The notes under the pieces are model-generated. The model saw only the letters and a list, made by a program, of their open reading frames with translations. It made no database searches and was not told where the DNA came from. The position numbers and the translations under genes were made by a program. This document shows positions 1 through 7,814 of a DNA stretch of 64,000 nucleotides, one piece after another. Origin of the DNA: Lutibacter sp. (lineage in GTDB: Bacteria; Bacteroidota; Bacteroidia; Flavobacteriales; Flavobacteriaceae); assembly GCA_021647265.1 (NCBI GenBank), contig JAKIVA010000007.1:12428-76427 (forward strand), in the 5' to 3' direction. The stretch's first letter is position 1. Every line of letters starts with the position of its first letter.

Positions 1-1
1 T

Positions 2-616
2 TTTCTCAAAAAGTCATTTTTGGCAAAAAAGATAAGTCAGTACAGTTTTTTTGAATACCAAGCCAATGAGGCGCTACATCTTTCTAAATCAGAAAGAAAT
101 ATACTTACTAATATAATTTCAAACATTCGAGAAGAATATATTAAAAAGACTGATTCCCAAAGCCAAAGCATCATTATTTCAAATTTAGAATTATTACTTA
201 ACTATTCACTTCGTTTTTATGAACGTCAATTTATTAATCGGAGTATTGATAATCAAGATATTGTATCTAAATTTGAAATTATTTTAAATACCTTTCTAGA
301 TGAAAATTCATTATCTAAAAATGGAATTCCAACGATTCACCAATTTGCAGAAAAAGTTAATTTATCCTCAAACTATTTAAGTGATTTGGTTCGAAAAGTA
401 ACTGGAATTTCTGCCAAAGATCACATCAATAATCTAGTGCTAAGAAAAGCCGAAGAAATGCTATTAAACAGCAATAATTCAGTAAGTGAAATAGCCTATT
501 TACTAGGTTTTAATTACCCACATTATTTCACGCGCTTTTTTAAATTAAAAATAGGTATTACACCTAGCAATTACCGAAAGATAAACAATTACACACCTGT
601 TATGCATATCATATAA
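2..616 (+). CDS. AraC-family transcriptional regulator, C-terminal part (5' end outside window)
   Basis: The reading frame is open to the left edge of the window, so the true start lies outside it. The first in-frame start-like codon, a TTG at base 20, is probably internal. The C-terminal third carries a complete AraC/XylS double helix-turn-helix: a first HTH near 'FAEKVNLSSNYLSDLVRK' and a second near 'SVSEIAYLLGFNYPHYFTRF', followed by the usual 'K..G.TPS.YR' end. The preceding stretch, 'NEALHLSKSERNIL' and then a helical segment, matches the linker typical of flavobacterial AraC proteins with an N-terminal cupin sensor, which would be upstream. Known for the family: DNA-binding activators of nearby genes. 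Its ligand and targets cannot be read here. Confidence 0.9.
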   Translation, partial: FLKKSFLAKKISQYSFFEYQANEALHLSKSERNILTNIISNIREEYIKKTDSQSQSIIISNLELLLNYSLRFYERQFINRSIDNQDIVSKFEIILNTFLDENSLSKNGIPTIHQFAEKVNLSSNYLSDLVRKVTGISAKDHINNLVLRKAEEMLLNSNNSVSEIAYLLGFNYPHYFTRFFKLKIGITPSNYRKINNYTPVMHII

Positions 617-1057
617 AATCTAGAGGAATACTATTTTCTAATTTTCCAATATTCAAAAAAATATTAAATAATTTAGGCTTTGGTATTTGCCCTTTTTTAT
701 ATACGAAATATCTGTAGACTTAAGTGTGAAAATTTGTTTACATAAACATATAAGAATTAGTTAATTCTATAAGAAACTCTTTAATAAGTAATTTTTCAGT
801 AAAAACAGTAAAAAGTGTTAGTTATTTTAGTTTTTGTGTTAGTATAATTAACGACTTCTTTTTTAGATTTGGAAAATATTTTAAAATTTGCCATTTATTT
901 GTAATAAAATGCTGTTTATCGGTGATTATTTACTGTTTAGCGAGTAAGCATTAATTTAGTTTTATTGATTTAGATGTTGAATTATTAAAATATTAAGTTT
1001 TACCTAAAAGTATTTGGGTTAATTTTAATAATGTTTTTTTAATCAATACAATTCAAT
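617..1057. other. Gene-free AT-rich stretch before the surface-protein cluster
   Basis: These 441 bases contain no ORF with coding character, no tRNA-like fold and no strong terminator hairpin. They presumably hold the 3' end of the regulator transcript and the promoter of the gene starting at 1058. I could not find an exact TAnnTTTG box at a convincing distance from that start. Confidence 0.5.
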
Positions 1058-1582
1058 ATGAAGCAAAAATTACTTTTTAGTAGTATCCTACTTTTTTTTA
1101 TAGTTACATTTCAATTTGCGATAGCCCAAAGTATACAAAGTGATTATTTGGTACGTTCCACTACAGGAGTTTCGGGTTCATCAGTAACTAGTTCTCAAAA
1201 TGATAAAACCTTTATCGTTCAACAAAGTGTAGGTCAATCTAGTGCGATTGGTACTTTTAATACAACTAAGTATTCCATACGTCAAGGATTTATACAACCT
1301 GATGTACTTTCTAAAATTATTAACAATAACATTTCTTTAGATTTAGAGGCTAGTTTTTATCCAAATCCATTTGTAGAAAGTGTCACTTTAGCGTTTGTCG
1401 AAAAAATTGAAGGAAAAGTTGAAGTTGCTGTTTTTGATATGCTAGGAAGGTTAGTATTTTTAAATAGCTATATAGCAGAACAAAATTTAAAGGTGCAATT
1501 TCACAACCTCTCGGTGTCCGATTATATTCTAAAAGTAACCGCCAATAATAAACAATTCGTTAAGAATATTATAAAAAAGTAA
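1058..1582 (+). CDS. Secreted protein with T9SS type A sorting domain
   Basis: The 174-residue product starts with a clear signal peptide (K2, K4, hydrophobic 5-20, cleavage after AIAQ at residue 24). The mature N-terminal half has the pattern 'QQSVGQSSAIGTFN..KYSIRQGFIQP', seen in many short flavobacterial secreted proteins. From about residue 95 to the end it carries a Por_Secre_tail / T9SS type A domain: 'FYPNPF', then 'VFDMLGRLV', and the C-terminal 'FVKNIIKK'. Known of the domain: it directs passage through the type IX translocon and attachment to the cell surface or release. There is almost no passenger between signal peptide and tail, so it may be a small surface anchor or cofactor. 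It is the first of three closely spaced exported genes. Confidence 0.85.
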   Translation: MKQKLLFSSILLFFIVTFQFAIAQSIQSDYLVRSTTGVSGSSVTSSQNDKTFIVQQSVGQSSAIGTFNTTKYSIRQGFIQPDVLSKIINNNISLDLEASFYPNPFVESVTLAFVEKIEGKVEVAVFDMLGRLVFLNSYIAEQNLKVQFHNLSVSDYILKVTANNKQFVKNIIKK

Positions 1583-1649
1583 ACTTCAGTTAAAGGATAC
1601 CAAAAACATATATAAAAATTACAACCAAACATTAATCAATTATTTACCG

Positions 1650-2288
1650 ATGAAAAAAATTACTTTATTACTATTAGTACTAGCAGCAACAACCTCATTT
1701 GCACAACAGATTTACATTGAAGGTGGAAAAACGCTAGCATCTTTTGACTATAAGAACTCACAAGGAGTTCGCCTTGATAATTTACAAGCAACGCCACACA
1801 GTTTTATGACTGTAGGGTACAGAGATCAATTATTCATAAAAAATTTAAATATATCCTTAGGAACAAGTTATGCTGGTTATGGAGCCATTGGAAGTGATGA
1901 TACTGTTGGGAATTATATGGAGTGGGATGTTAACTATTTAGAGTTTAATACAGGGTTGGACTATAAATTGTTTAAAATTAAGAAGGCTCATGTTTATATT
2001 AAAGGAACCGCTTCTGTGGCTTTTTTAGTTCAAGGAACACAAACAATTAACAATAAGGTAATTGATTTGAAAAATCAGGATGATTTTGATAAAAACGTAT
2101 TTGATTTTAGAGCGGGGGTTGGCTTTACTCACCCTATATCTGAAAATTTAGCTTTCTACGTACAATATATGCGTGGAAAAAGTTTAAAATTAAAAGATGG
2201 AACGGCAGTAACGGATGATCAGGAAGAATTAAGATATGTGAGTGATAATATAAGTTTTGGTTTATTGATTAACATAGCCAAAAAATAA
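1650..2288 (+). CDS. Small outer-membrane beta-barrel-like protein
   Basis: The 212-residue product has a signal peptide ending at about residue 19 (TSFAQ). The rest alternates polar and aromatic residues in strands typical of an eight- to ten-stranded outer-membrane barrel: 'YIEGGKTLASFDY', 'LNISLGTSYAGYG', 'YLEFNTGLDYKLF', 'FDFRAGVGFTHPI', 'NISFGLLINIAKK'. I do not recognise a named family beyond 'outer membrane beta-barrel / porin-family-like'. It sits 67 bases after the T9SS type A gene and 52 bases before the tail-fibre-like gene, so the three are probably one transcript. A role as partner or anchor of one of the neighbouring surface proteins is an inference from position only. Confidence 0.7.
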   Translation: MKKITLLLLVLAATTSFAQQIYIEGGKTLASFDYKNSQGVRLDNLQATPHSFMTVGYRDQLFIKNLNISLGTSYAGYGAIGSDDTVGNYMEWDVNYLEFNTGLDYKLFKIKKAHVYIKGTASVAFLVQGTQTINNKVIDLKNQDDFDKNVFDFRAGVGFTHPISENLAFYVQYMRGKSLKLKDGTAVTDDQEELRYVSDNISFGLLINIAKK

Positions 2289-2340
2289 CTAGTAACATTT
2301 CAATTAAAAAAATAAGTCTAAAAAAATACAACAACCAATT

Positions 2341-3894
2341 ATGAAAAAATTAGCACTATTATTAATATTTATACTAACCATATTTCAAGGGATTTCACAA
2401 ACCAAAGGGATTAGTTATCAAGCTGTTATTTTGAACCCAGAGGCACAAGAAATACCAGGGGTAAATGCAGAGGGTAATATTTTAGCCAATACTACCGTTG
2501 GAATCCAATTTACCATTATAGACGCATCAGGAAATCAAGAATATCAAGAAAGTCATACTACAAGTACAGATAACTATGGAATGCTAAACTTATTAATAGG
2601 AGCAGGGAATCCTTCAAGCAGTACTGGTTTTTCAGAAATATTATGGGATGGAACAACCAAAAGATTGAAAGTAGCCATTGATTTTTCAGGAGGTAGTAAT
2701 TATTCACCTTTAAGTGAGCAAAACCTTACCTATATGCCACAGCCTCCAACAGAACAAGTATCAGCTGCAATTGAAACCAACGCAGAGGCGATAACTAACG
2801 AAATAATAAGAGCAACAGCTGCAGAAGAACTTAATGCTGAAGATTTAGCAGCAGAAGTGTTAAGAGCCACAACGGCAGAAGGGGTAATCCAATCAGATGT
2901 AGATGCAAATCAAGCGGCAAGTGAATTAGCCGATGCAACACTAACTACAGATTTAGCAGCAGAAGTATTAAGAGCAACCACGGCAGAAGGGGTAATCCAA
3001 TCAGATGTAGATGCAAACCAAGTGGCAAGTGAATTAGCCGACGCAACACTAACAACAGATTTAGCAACAGAAGTATCAAGAGCCACCACGGCAGAAGGAG
3101 TAATCCAATCAGATGTAGATGCAAACCAAGTGGCAAGTGAATTAGCCGATGCAACACTAACTACAGATTTAGCAGCAGAAGTATTAAGAGCAACAACAGC
3201 AGAAGGAGTAATCCAATCAGATGTAGATGCAAATCAAGTGGCAAGTGAATTAGCCGATGCAACACTAACAACAGATTTAGCAGCAGAAGTATTAAGAGCA
3301 ACCACAGCAGAAGGAGTTAATGCCACAGCAATTTCGGCACTGCAAGCAGAACAAATAACTCAAAATACTGCTATTGCTGCTAATACTGCTACAATAGGTG
3401 AAATAAAACAAACTATTGCTTTATCTATGCCTAGTGGTTGGGTAAAGCTAGACGGTGCAGCTATTTCTAGTTTAACTAGCACACAGCAAACTGAAGCTGC
3501 AAACCTTGGTTTAGTTGGAAACTTGCCAAATGCAACAAATGCCTATTTAAGTCAAAACGGTGGTACTTTAGGAAGTGTAAGTGGTAGTAATTCTAAAACC
3601 ATTGCTCAAAATAACCTACCTAATGTAACCCTTTCAGGAACAGCAAATTCCGCAGGAAATCATCGCCATTATATTTATGGAAATACAAGTGATGACCTTT
3701 CAGCTGCAGGAGGTAACAGTGATTATGTGCTTTCAAATTATGATGGATCGGGAGTTGGAGAGTATACTGCTGCTGCTGGAGCTCATACACATACTGTAAC
3801 AACATCATCTATTAATGGAGGTGTTACGCAACAAGCAATGGATATTACACCAACAACGTTAAGTGTCAATACCTATATTTATTTAGGATTGTAG
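2341..3894 (+). CDS. Exported tail-fibre-like surface protein with 36-residue repeats and collar-like C-terminus
   Basis: The 517-residue product has a signal peptide (about 1-19) and a first domain (20-135) of the kind often annotated hemagglutinin-like in Bacteroidota, beginning 'KGISYQAV' and including 'TTVGIQFTIIDASG' and 'STDNYGMLNLLIGAG'. Residues 169-326 are four complete and one partial copy of a 36-residue Ala/Thr/Asp-rich repeat of the 'RATTAEGVIQSDVDANQ' type, which also occurs in marine phage tail fibres and probably forms a trimeric helical stalk. The C-terminal part (about 362-517) resembles phage tail-collar / microcystin-dependent-protein domains: 'SGWVKLDG', 'NLPNATNAYLSQ', His-rich 'NHRHY' and 'AHTHT', and the ending 'LSVNTYIYLGL'. 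No T9SS tail is visible. A strong hairpin terminator follows. Function (adhesion, glycan or metal binding) is inferred. Confidence 0.8.
   Translation: MKKLALLLIFILTIFQGISQTKGISYQAVILNPEAQEIPGVNAEGNILANTTVGIQFTIIDASGNQEYQESHTTSTDNYGMLNLLIGAGNPSSSTGFSEILWDGTTKRLKVAIDFSGGSNYSPLSEQNLTYMPQPPTEQVSAAIETNAEAITNEIIRATAAEELNAEDLAAEVLRATTAEGVIQSDVDANQAASELADATLTTDLAAEVLRATTAEGVIQSDVDANQVASELADATLTTDLATEVSRATTAEGVIQSDVDANQVASELADATLTTDLAAEVLRATTAEGVIQSDVDANQVASELADATLTTDLAAEVLRATTAEGVNATAISALQAEQITQNTAIAANTATIGEIKQTIALSMPSGWVKLDGAAISSLTSTQQTEAANLGLVGNLPNATNAYLSQNGGTLGSVSGSNSKTIAQNNLPNVTLSGTANSAGNHRHYIYGNTSDDLSAAGGNSDYVLSNYDGSGVGEYTAAAGAHTHTVTTSSINGGVTQQAMDITPTTLSVNTYIYLGL
2845..3318 (+). repeat. Tandem array of a 108-bp coding repeat (4 full + 1 partial)
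   Basis: Units begin with the Leu codon of 'LAAEV' at 2845, 2953, 3061, 3169 and 3277, exactly 108 bp apart. The last unit stops after about 42 bp. Amino-acid differences among the full copies are few (A/V at unit position 24, and an L/S and an A/T change in unit three), and the DNA is nearly identical. The unit length is a multiple of three, so copy-number change would keep the frame. Confidence 0.95.
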
Positions 3895-3936
3895 CTTGTT
3901 TTTAATAATTTTCTTAGAATAAATAACTTATTAACA

Positions 3937-3968
3937 AAAGGTTTCAGGGTAATTCTGAAACCTTTTTT
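3937..3968 (+). terminator. Intrinsic terminator of the surface-protein cluster
   Basis: An 11-bp perfect stem (3937-3947 with 3955-3965), a 7-base loop, and a run of six T on the plus strand. It lies 42 bases after the stop codon at 3894. Confidence 0.85.
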
Positions 3969-4060
3969 GCATAAAATGAATACTACTTTTTACACGTTGT
4001 GCATTTTGGTTCTATAAACTTACTATTACGTCTGTTCGAATAATTTTTGATAAAAAATGG

Positions 4061-4102
4061 TATCGAGAACAGCTGTTTTAGCTGAAAAACCTATTCTCGA
4101 TA
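4061..4102. repeat. Compound inverted repeat between convergent genes
   Basis: The outer arms TATCGAGAA (4061-4069) and TTCTCGATA (4094-4102) are perfect. Inside lies a second short hairpin, CAGCT / AGCTG, at 4070-4074 and 4080-4084. It sits in the 281-base gap between the convergent collar-protein and msrB genes. It has no T-tract, so it may be an RNA structure, a weak terminator for msrB, or a palindromic protein-binding site. Confidence 0.5.
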
Positions 4103-4175
4103 TTAATTTCAAGCCTAAAAAGGTTAAAATTCACTCGTATTGACAAAATTTTATCATAATGCACTTCAGGGTTGG

Positions 4176-4649
4176 TTATTCTCCCTTTACAAACTTAATA
4201 GACGTTGTATTTACACAATAGCGTTTTCCAGTAGTTTCTTTTGGACCATCCTCAAAAACATGACCTAAATGACTTCCGCAGGAGGCACAAATTATTTCAG
4301 TACGTGTCATCCCATGCGTTTTGTCTAAAACATACTCTACAGTTCCTTTGATGGCATCGTCAAAAGAAGGCCATCCACAATGTGATTCAAATTTGCTGTT
4401 TGATTTAAATAGCTGTAAATCACAGGCGGCACAGTGATATGTTCCCTTTTCAAATGTTGAAGTATAACCACTTTCACTTGGAGCATCTGTTCCTTTTTGA
4501 CGTAACACAAAGTATTGTTGAGCAGTTAAAGTTTCTTTCCACTCTTTTTCAGTTTTAGTTATTTTTTTAATCATTTCATTCTTTTTTTCTTGTGAATAAC
4601 TCACAGCAATACTTGTTAATAATAAGGTAATTAAAAATATATTTTTCAT
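4176..4649 (-). CDS. msrB: Peptide-methionine (R)-S-oxide reductase, exported
   Basis: The enzyme reduces the R-epimer of methionine sulfoxide in proteins. The 157-residue product has all family marks: two zinc-binding CxxC pairs (CAAC 73-76, CASC 121-124), GWPSF (92-96), HLGHVFEDG (127-135) and the catalytic cysteine C145 in RYCVN. An N-terminal hydrophobic stretch ending SYSQ at residue 20 is a signal peptide, so it probably repairs envelope or periplasmic proteins. A reducing partner such as a periplasmic thioredoxin is not in the window. It follows the hydrolase gene by four bases and is very likely co-transcribed with it. No MsrA domain is fused. Confidence 0.95.
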   Translation of the reverse strand: MKNIFLITLLLTSIAVSYSQEKKNEMIKKITKTEKEWKETLTAQQYFVLRQKGTDAPSESGYTSTFEKGTYHCAACDLQLFKSNSKFESHCGWPSFDDAIKGTVEYVLDKTHGMTRTEIICASCGSHLGHVFEDGPKETTGKRYCVNTTSIKFVKGE

Positions 4650-4653
4650 AATA

Positions 4654-5538
4654 TTATTCTCTATTTATAAATTCAACAATTCGTTTAATAACAAGGTTAT
4701 CTTTTAAAATACGTCTATGTCCTAATCCGTTTGTTATTAAAATTTCACCTTTTACTAAACTTTGTCGGATATTATGTGCACAACTTACAAGTACATCTTT
4801 ATCATCAGTATCATGAATTACTAAAGTTGGTGTTTTTACACTTTTAGCGGCAAAACTTGCGGAATAATTATCAATGTTTTCTCCAAATTTTTTATAAAAA
4901 AGTTTTTTAATTCGGTATACCATTTTAGGGTTAAATTCTAATTTTTTAACAAAATCTGTAATAATATCTGTAATAATATCTCCAGCTCCAATAATAATTG
5001 CTTTTTTAATTTTCAACCCCTGTTTTACTCCATTTAAAACAGCCATGCCACCCAAAGAATGCCCAATGGCAATTTCAAAAGGTCCATATTTTTTTTCAAT
5101 TGACTTGGCAGCGATAACAAATTCGCTCATCATGGTAGTTTTGCCAGTAGATTTTCCGTGTGCAGGGCCGTCAAAACTAATGGTCATAAAACCATTTTCT
5201 AATAATTTATCGGCAATTTTATACAATTGAGTTCCTCTACCAGACCATCCGTGAATTAGTAAAACTTTTCTTTTTGAATACCCATACGTATAAACCATAA
5301 CCTTCTTATTGATTTCAGGAATAAATAAAAATTCTTTTTGAGCACTGTTAGCCATCATTTTTTCACGTTCTGGAGTTTTAAACCGTATGGGAGTGCCAAA
5401 TAGTTTTATAGCAAATTTTGTAGCTAAGGGAGGAGCTATAAATTGTAGTATTTTTCCTGTAGCAATTATTGAATATGGTATTTTGGGAATATTAGTTGCT
5501 TTTATTGCAGTTTTTTTTTTACTACTTAAATAATTCAT
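4654..5538 (-). CDS. Alpha/beta hydrolase
   Basis: I start the protein at the ATG at 5538, giving 294 residues that begin MNYLSSKKK. A longer frame reaches 5676 but adds an unlikely Leu/Ile-rich leader and runs into the divergent gene at 5613. The fold is clear: oxyanion loop HGWSG (96-100), nucleophile elbow GHSLG with S161, an acid residue in HDTDD (242-246) and a catalytic histidine in GLGHR (H274). A hydrophobic segment near 'YSIIATGKILQFIAPPLA' (22-39) may be an N-terminal membrane-proximal helix. Substrate unknown; esterase or lipase-like activity is the family expectation. It stands directly upstream of msrB, with a four-base gap. Confidence 0.85.
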   Translation of the reverse strand: MNYLSSKKKTAIKATNIPKIPYSIIATGKILQFIAPPLATKFAIKLFGTPIRFKTPEREKMMANSAQKEFLFIPEINKKVMVYTYGYSKRKVLLIHGWSGRGTQLYKIADKLLENGFMTISFDGPAHGKSTGKTTMMSEFVIAAKSIEKKYGPFEIAIGHSLGGMAVLNGVKQGLKIKKAIIIGAGDIITDIITDFVKKLEFNPKMVYRIKKLFYKKFGENIDNYSASFAAKSVKTPTLVIHDTDDKDVLVSCAHNIRQSLVKGEILITNGLGHRRILKDNLVIKRIVEFINRE

Positions 5539-5612
5539 CTTACCATTTATATTTGTGTATAAAGATATAATTTGTAATTTTATAAGAAGTACAAGAATTA
5601 AAAAATTTAAAA

Positions 5613-6422
5613 ATGAGAAAAATAATAGTTCTAGTTGTAGTATTTTTATTTGTAGTAAGTTGCAGTACAGTACCAATTACAGGGCGTAAAAGAATTAATA
5701 TTGTAAGTGATGCTCAAATTTTGCCGGCTAGTTTTGCTCAATATGAAGGGTTTTTAAAAGAAAATAAAATTTCAACAGATGTAAAAAAGACAAATGAATT
5801 ACAAAATGTAGGAATGAATATTTCAAAAGCGGTAGATAAGTTTATGAGAGCAAATGGCATGGTTAAAGAAGCAAATAGTTATCGTTGGGAATTTAACTTA
5901 ATTGAAGATAAAACAATAAATGCTTGGTGCATGCCCGGAGGAAAAGTAGTTTTTTATACAGGTATTTTGCCTGTTTGTAAAAATACTGATGGAATTGCAG
6001 CTGTAATGGGACATGAAGTTGCTCATGCATTTGCGAAACACGGACAAGAACGAATGACAAGTGCTTATGGACAACAATTAGGTGGAATAGCTGTTGCATT
6101 AGGAACCAATAATAAAGATCCAAAAACACGAACATTGTGGAATACGATATACGGAGTAGGTTCTACCGTAGGAATGCTGGCATATAGTAGAACACACGAA
6201 ACAGAAGCCGATAAATTAGGAATGGTGTTTATGATTATGGCAGGTTATAATCCTGAAGAGGCCATAAACGTATGGATTAGGATGAGTGAATTAAATACTG
6301 GTAAAAAGCCACCTGAGTTTTTAAGTACGCATCCGTCCAATCAAACTCGAATTAAAAATTTGAAAGCTTATTTACCAACAGCAATTGCTTTAGCTAAAAA
6401 ATACAATTCTCAACAGTCCTAA
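5613..6422 (+). CDS. M48-family zinc metalloprotease lipoprotein
   Basis: The 269-residue product begins with a lipoprotein signal whose lipobox ends VVSC, with C17 as the lipidated residue. The peptidase domain has the zinc motif HEVAH (134-138) and a downstream 'HETEAD' segment (195-200) that supplies the third zinc ligand. 'AWCMPGGKVVFYTG' (105-117) is the family's substrate-strand region. Families with this layout (LoiP/YcaL/BepA/Oma1-like) degrade or help assemble misfolded outer-membrane proteins in the periplasm. No TPR domain follows, unlike BepA. It is divergent from the hydrolase gene and ends in a perfect terminator palindrome. Confidence 0.9.
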   Translation: MRKIIVLVVVFLFVVSCSTVPITGRKRINIVSDAQILPASFAQYEGFLKENKISTDVKKTNELQNVGMNISKAVDKFMRANGMVKEANSYRWEFNLIEDKTINAWCMPGGKVVFYTGILPVCKNTDGIAAVMGHEVAHAFAKHGQERMTSAYGQQLGGIAVALGTNNKDPKTRTLWNTIYGVGSTVGMLAYSRTHETEADKLGMVFMIMAGYNPEEAINVWIRMSELNTGKKPPEFLSTHPSNQTRIKNLKAYLPTAIALAKKYNSQQS

Positions 6423-6469
6423 ATTAGCAATCAGTTTTTTTATGATAAAATAATTATAGTATATTGTAG

Positions 6470-6497
6470 ACCGTTCTCAAATTTGAGAACGGTTTTT
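6470..6497 (+). terminator. Intrinsic terminator after the M48 protease gene
   Basis: A perfect 24-base palindrome (arms 6470-6481 and 6482-6493) is followed directly by T residues to 6497. It ends 12 bases before the next start codon, so the transporter gene at 6510 would need read-through or a promoter inside the hairpin region. Confidence 0.85.
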
Positions 6498-6509
6498 ATT
6501 TGAATAGAT

Positions 6510-7814
6510 ATGTTAAAAAAAGGGGATAAAAAATTAATAAATGGTTGGGCATTTTACGATTGGGCAAACTCAGTTTATTCTTTGGTAATTGGAACAGCAG
6601 TTTTTCCAATTTATTATGAATCAGTTACTAAACAAAATAAAGGATTTATCTATTTTTTAGGAACAGAATGGCATAATACCACTGCTTATTCGTACGCATT
6701 AGGATTTTCATTTCTAATAGTGGCATTCTTATCACCTATTTTATCAGCAATTGCAGATTATACAGGAAATAAAAAGCGGTTTATGCAATTTTTTTGTTTT
6801 TTGGGGTCAACTTCGGTAATGTTACTATATTTTTTTACAGGAAAAGAGAATGTGTGGATAGGCCTTACATTTACAGTTTTAGCCAGTATTGGGTTTTGGG
6901 GAAGTATTGTTTTTTACAATGCTTATTTGCCTGAAGTTGCAGAACCAAAAGACCATGACCGTGTAAGTGCTAAAGGTTTTATGTTGGGTTATATAGGCTC
7001 AGTTTTGTTATTAGCATTTAACTTATCAATGGTTATGAAACCTGAATTATATGGGATTATAGACCCAACATTTCCTGCACGAATTTCATTTTTAACAGTT
7101 GGTATTTGGTGGTTAGGATTTGCACAAGTTACCTTTAGTCGTTTGCCCAATAACCCATTCAAAAGAAAGCCTGAAAAAGATTATATTTTTAAAGGATATA
7201 GAGAGTTGAGAAAGGTGTTAAAAGAAATAAGAAAATTAAGTCAATTAAAAATATTATTAATCTCTTTTTTCTTGTATAGTATTGGAGTTCAGACTGTTAT
7301 TTTGTTGGCTTCAATTTTTGGAACTAAGGATTTAGGTTTGGAGACAAGTAACTTAATTATTACAATTTTATTGATTCAATTGGTTGGGGTAGTAGGGGCA
7401 TTTGTTTTTTCAAGATTATCAGAAAGAATAGGGAATATTAAAGCCTTAAAAATCACAATTTTAATATGGAGTATTGCGTGTGTAGGAGCCTATACACTTC
7501 ATAGAGAAGACCCCAATGTGTATTTAAAATTTTACGCTTTGGGTGGTTTTATAGGATTTGTTTTAGGTGCTATTCAAACACTATCACGATCAACATATTC
7601 TAAATTAATACCTGATGAAACTCAAGACCATGCTACCTATTTTAGTTTTTATGATGTAACAGAAAAAATAGCGATTGTTTTTGGTATGGCATTGGCAGGA
7701 ATAGTATCTTCATTTACCAATTCATTACGATTATTTATTTTAATTTTAGCTGTCTTTTTTATTGCGGGTTTTGTAACTTTAAGCTTTATGAAAGGTTCAA
7801 AATATGTTAAATAA
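6510..7814 (+). CDS. MFS transporter, UMF1 / Atg22-like family
   Basis: The 434-residue protein has 11 to 12 hydrophobic segments and the UMF1-family N-terminus 'INGWAFYDWANSVYSLVI'. The conserved 'YNAYLPE' and 'GAIQTLSRSTYSKLIP' loops of the bacterial Atg22-like branch are also present. Known for the family: an MFS fold; amino-acid efflux from the vacuole is reported for yeast Atg22, but bacterial substrates are mostly undefined. Its stop overlaps the start of lhgO by 11 bases, which implies translational coupling. Pairing with a 2-hydroxyglutarate oxidase hints at an organic-acid substrate, but this is inference. Confidence 0.85.
   Translation: MLKKGDKKLINGWAFYDWANSVYSLVIGTAVFPIYYESVTKQNKGFIYFLGTEWHNTTAYSYALGFSFLIVAFLSPILSAIADYTGNKKRFMQFFCFLGSTSVMLLYFFTGKENVWIGLTFTVLASIGFWGSIVFYNAYLPEVAEPKDHDRVSAKGFMLGYIGSVLLLAFNLSMVMKPELYGIIDPTFPARISFLTVGIWWLGFAQVTFSRLPNNPFKRKPEKDYIFKGYRELRKVLKEIRKLSQLKILLISFFLYSIGVQTVILLASIFGTKDLGLETSNLIITILLIQLVGVVGAFVFSRLSERIGNIKALKITILIWSIACVGAYTLHREDPNVYLKFYALGGFIGFVLGAIQTLSRSTYSKLIPDETQDHATYFSFYDVTEKIAIVFGMALAGIVSSFTNSLRLFILILAVFFIAGFVTLSFMKGSKYVK

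Noticed and set aside
2945..3157. Antisense Leu/His-rich open frame over the repeat array
   Set aside because: It arises from the repeated DNA of the coding strand and has no start context or known domain.
2845..3318. Regular 108-bp direct repeats could suggest a CRISPR array or satellite
   Set aside because: There are no spacers, the units are in frame inside a gene, and they encode a stalk-like 36-residue repeat.
2341..3894. Collar and tail-fibre similarity as evidence for a prophage
   Set aside because: The protein has a signal peptide, and no capsid, terminase, integrase or lysis gene lies nearby.
5539..5676. Longer N-terminus of the alpha/beta hydrolase
   Set aside because: It overlaps the divergent M48 gene, is unlike a signal peptide in composition, and the conserved part fits the ATG at 5538.
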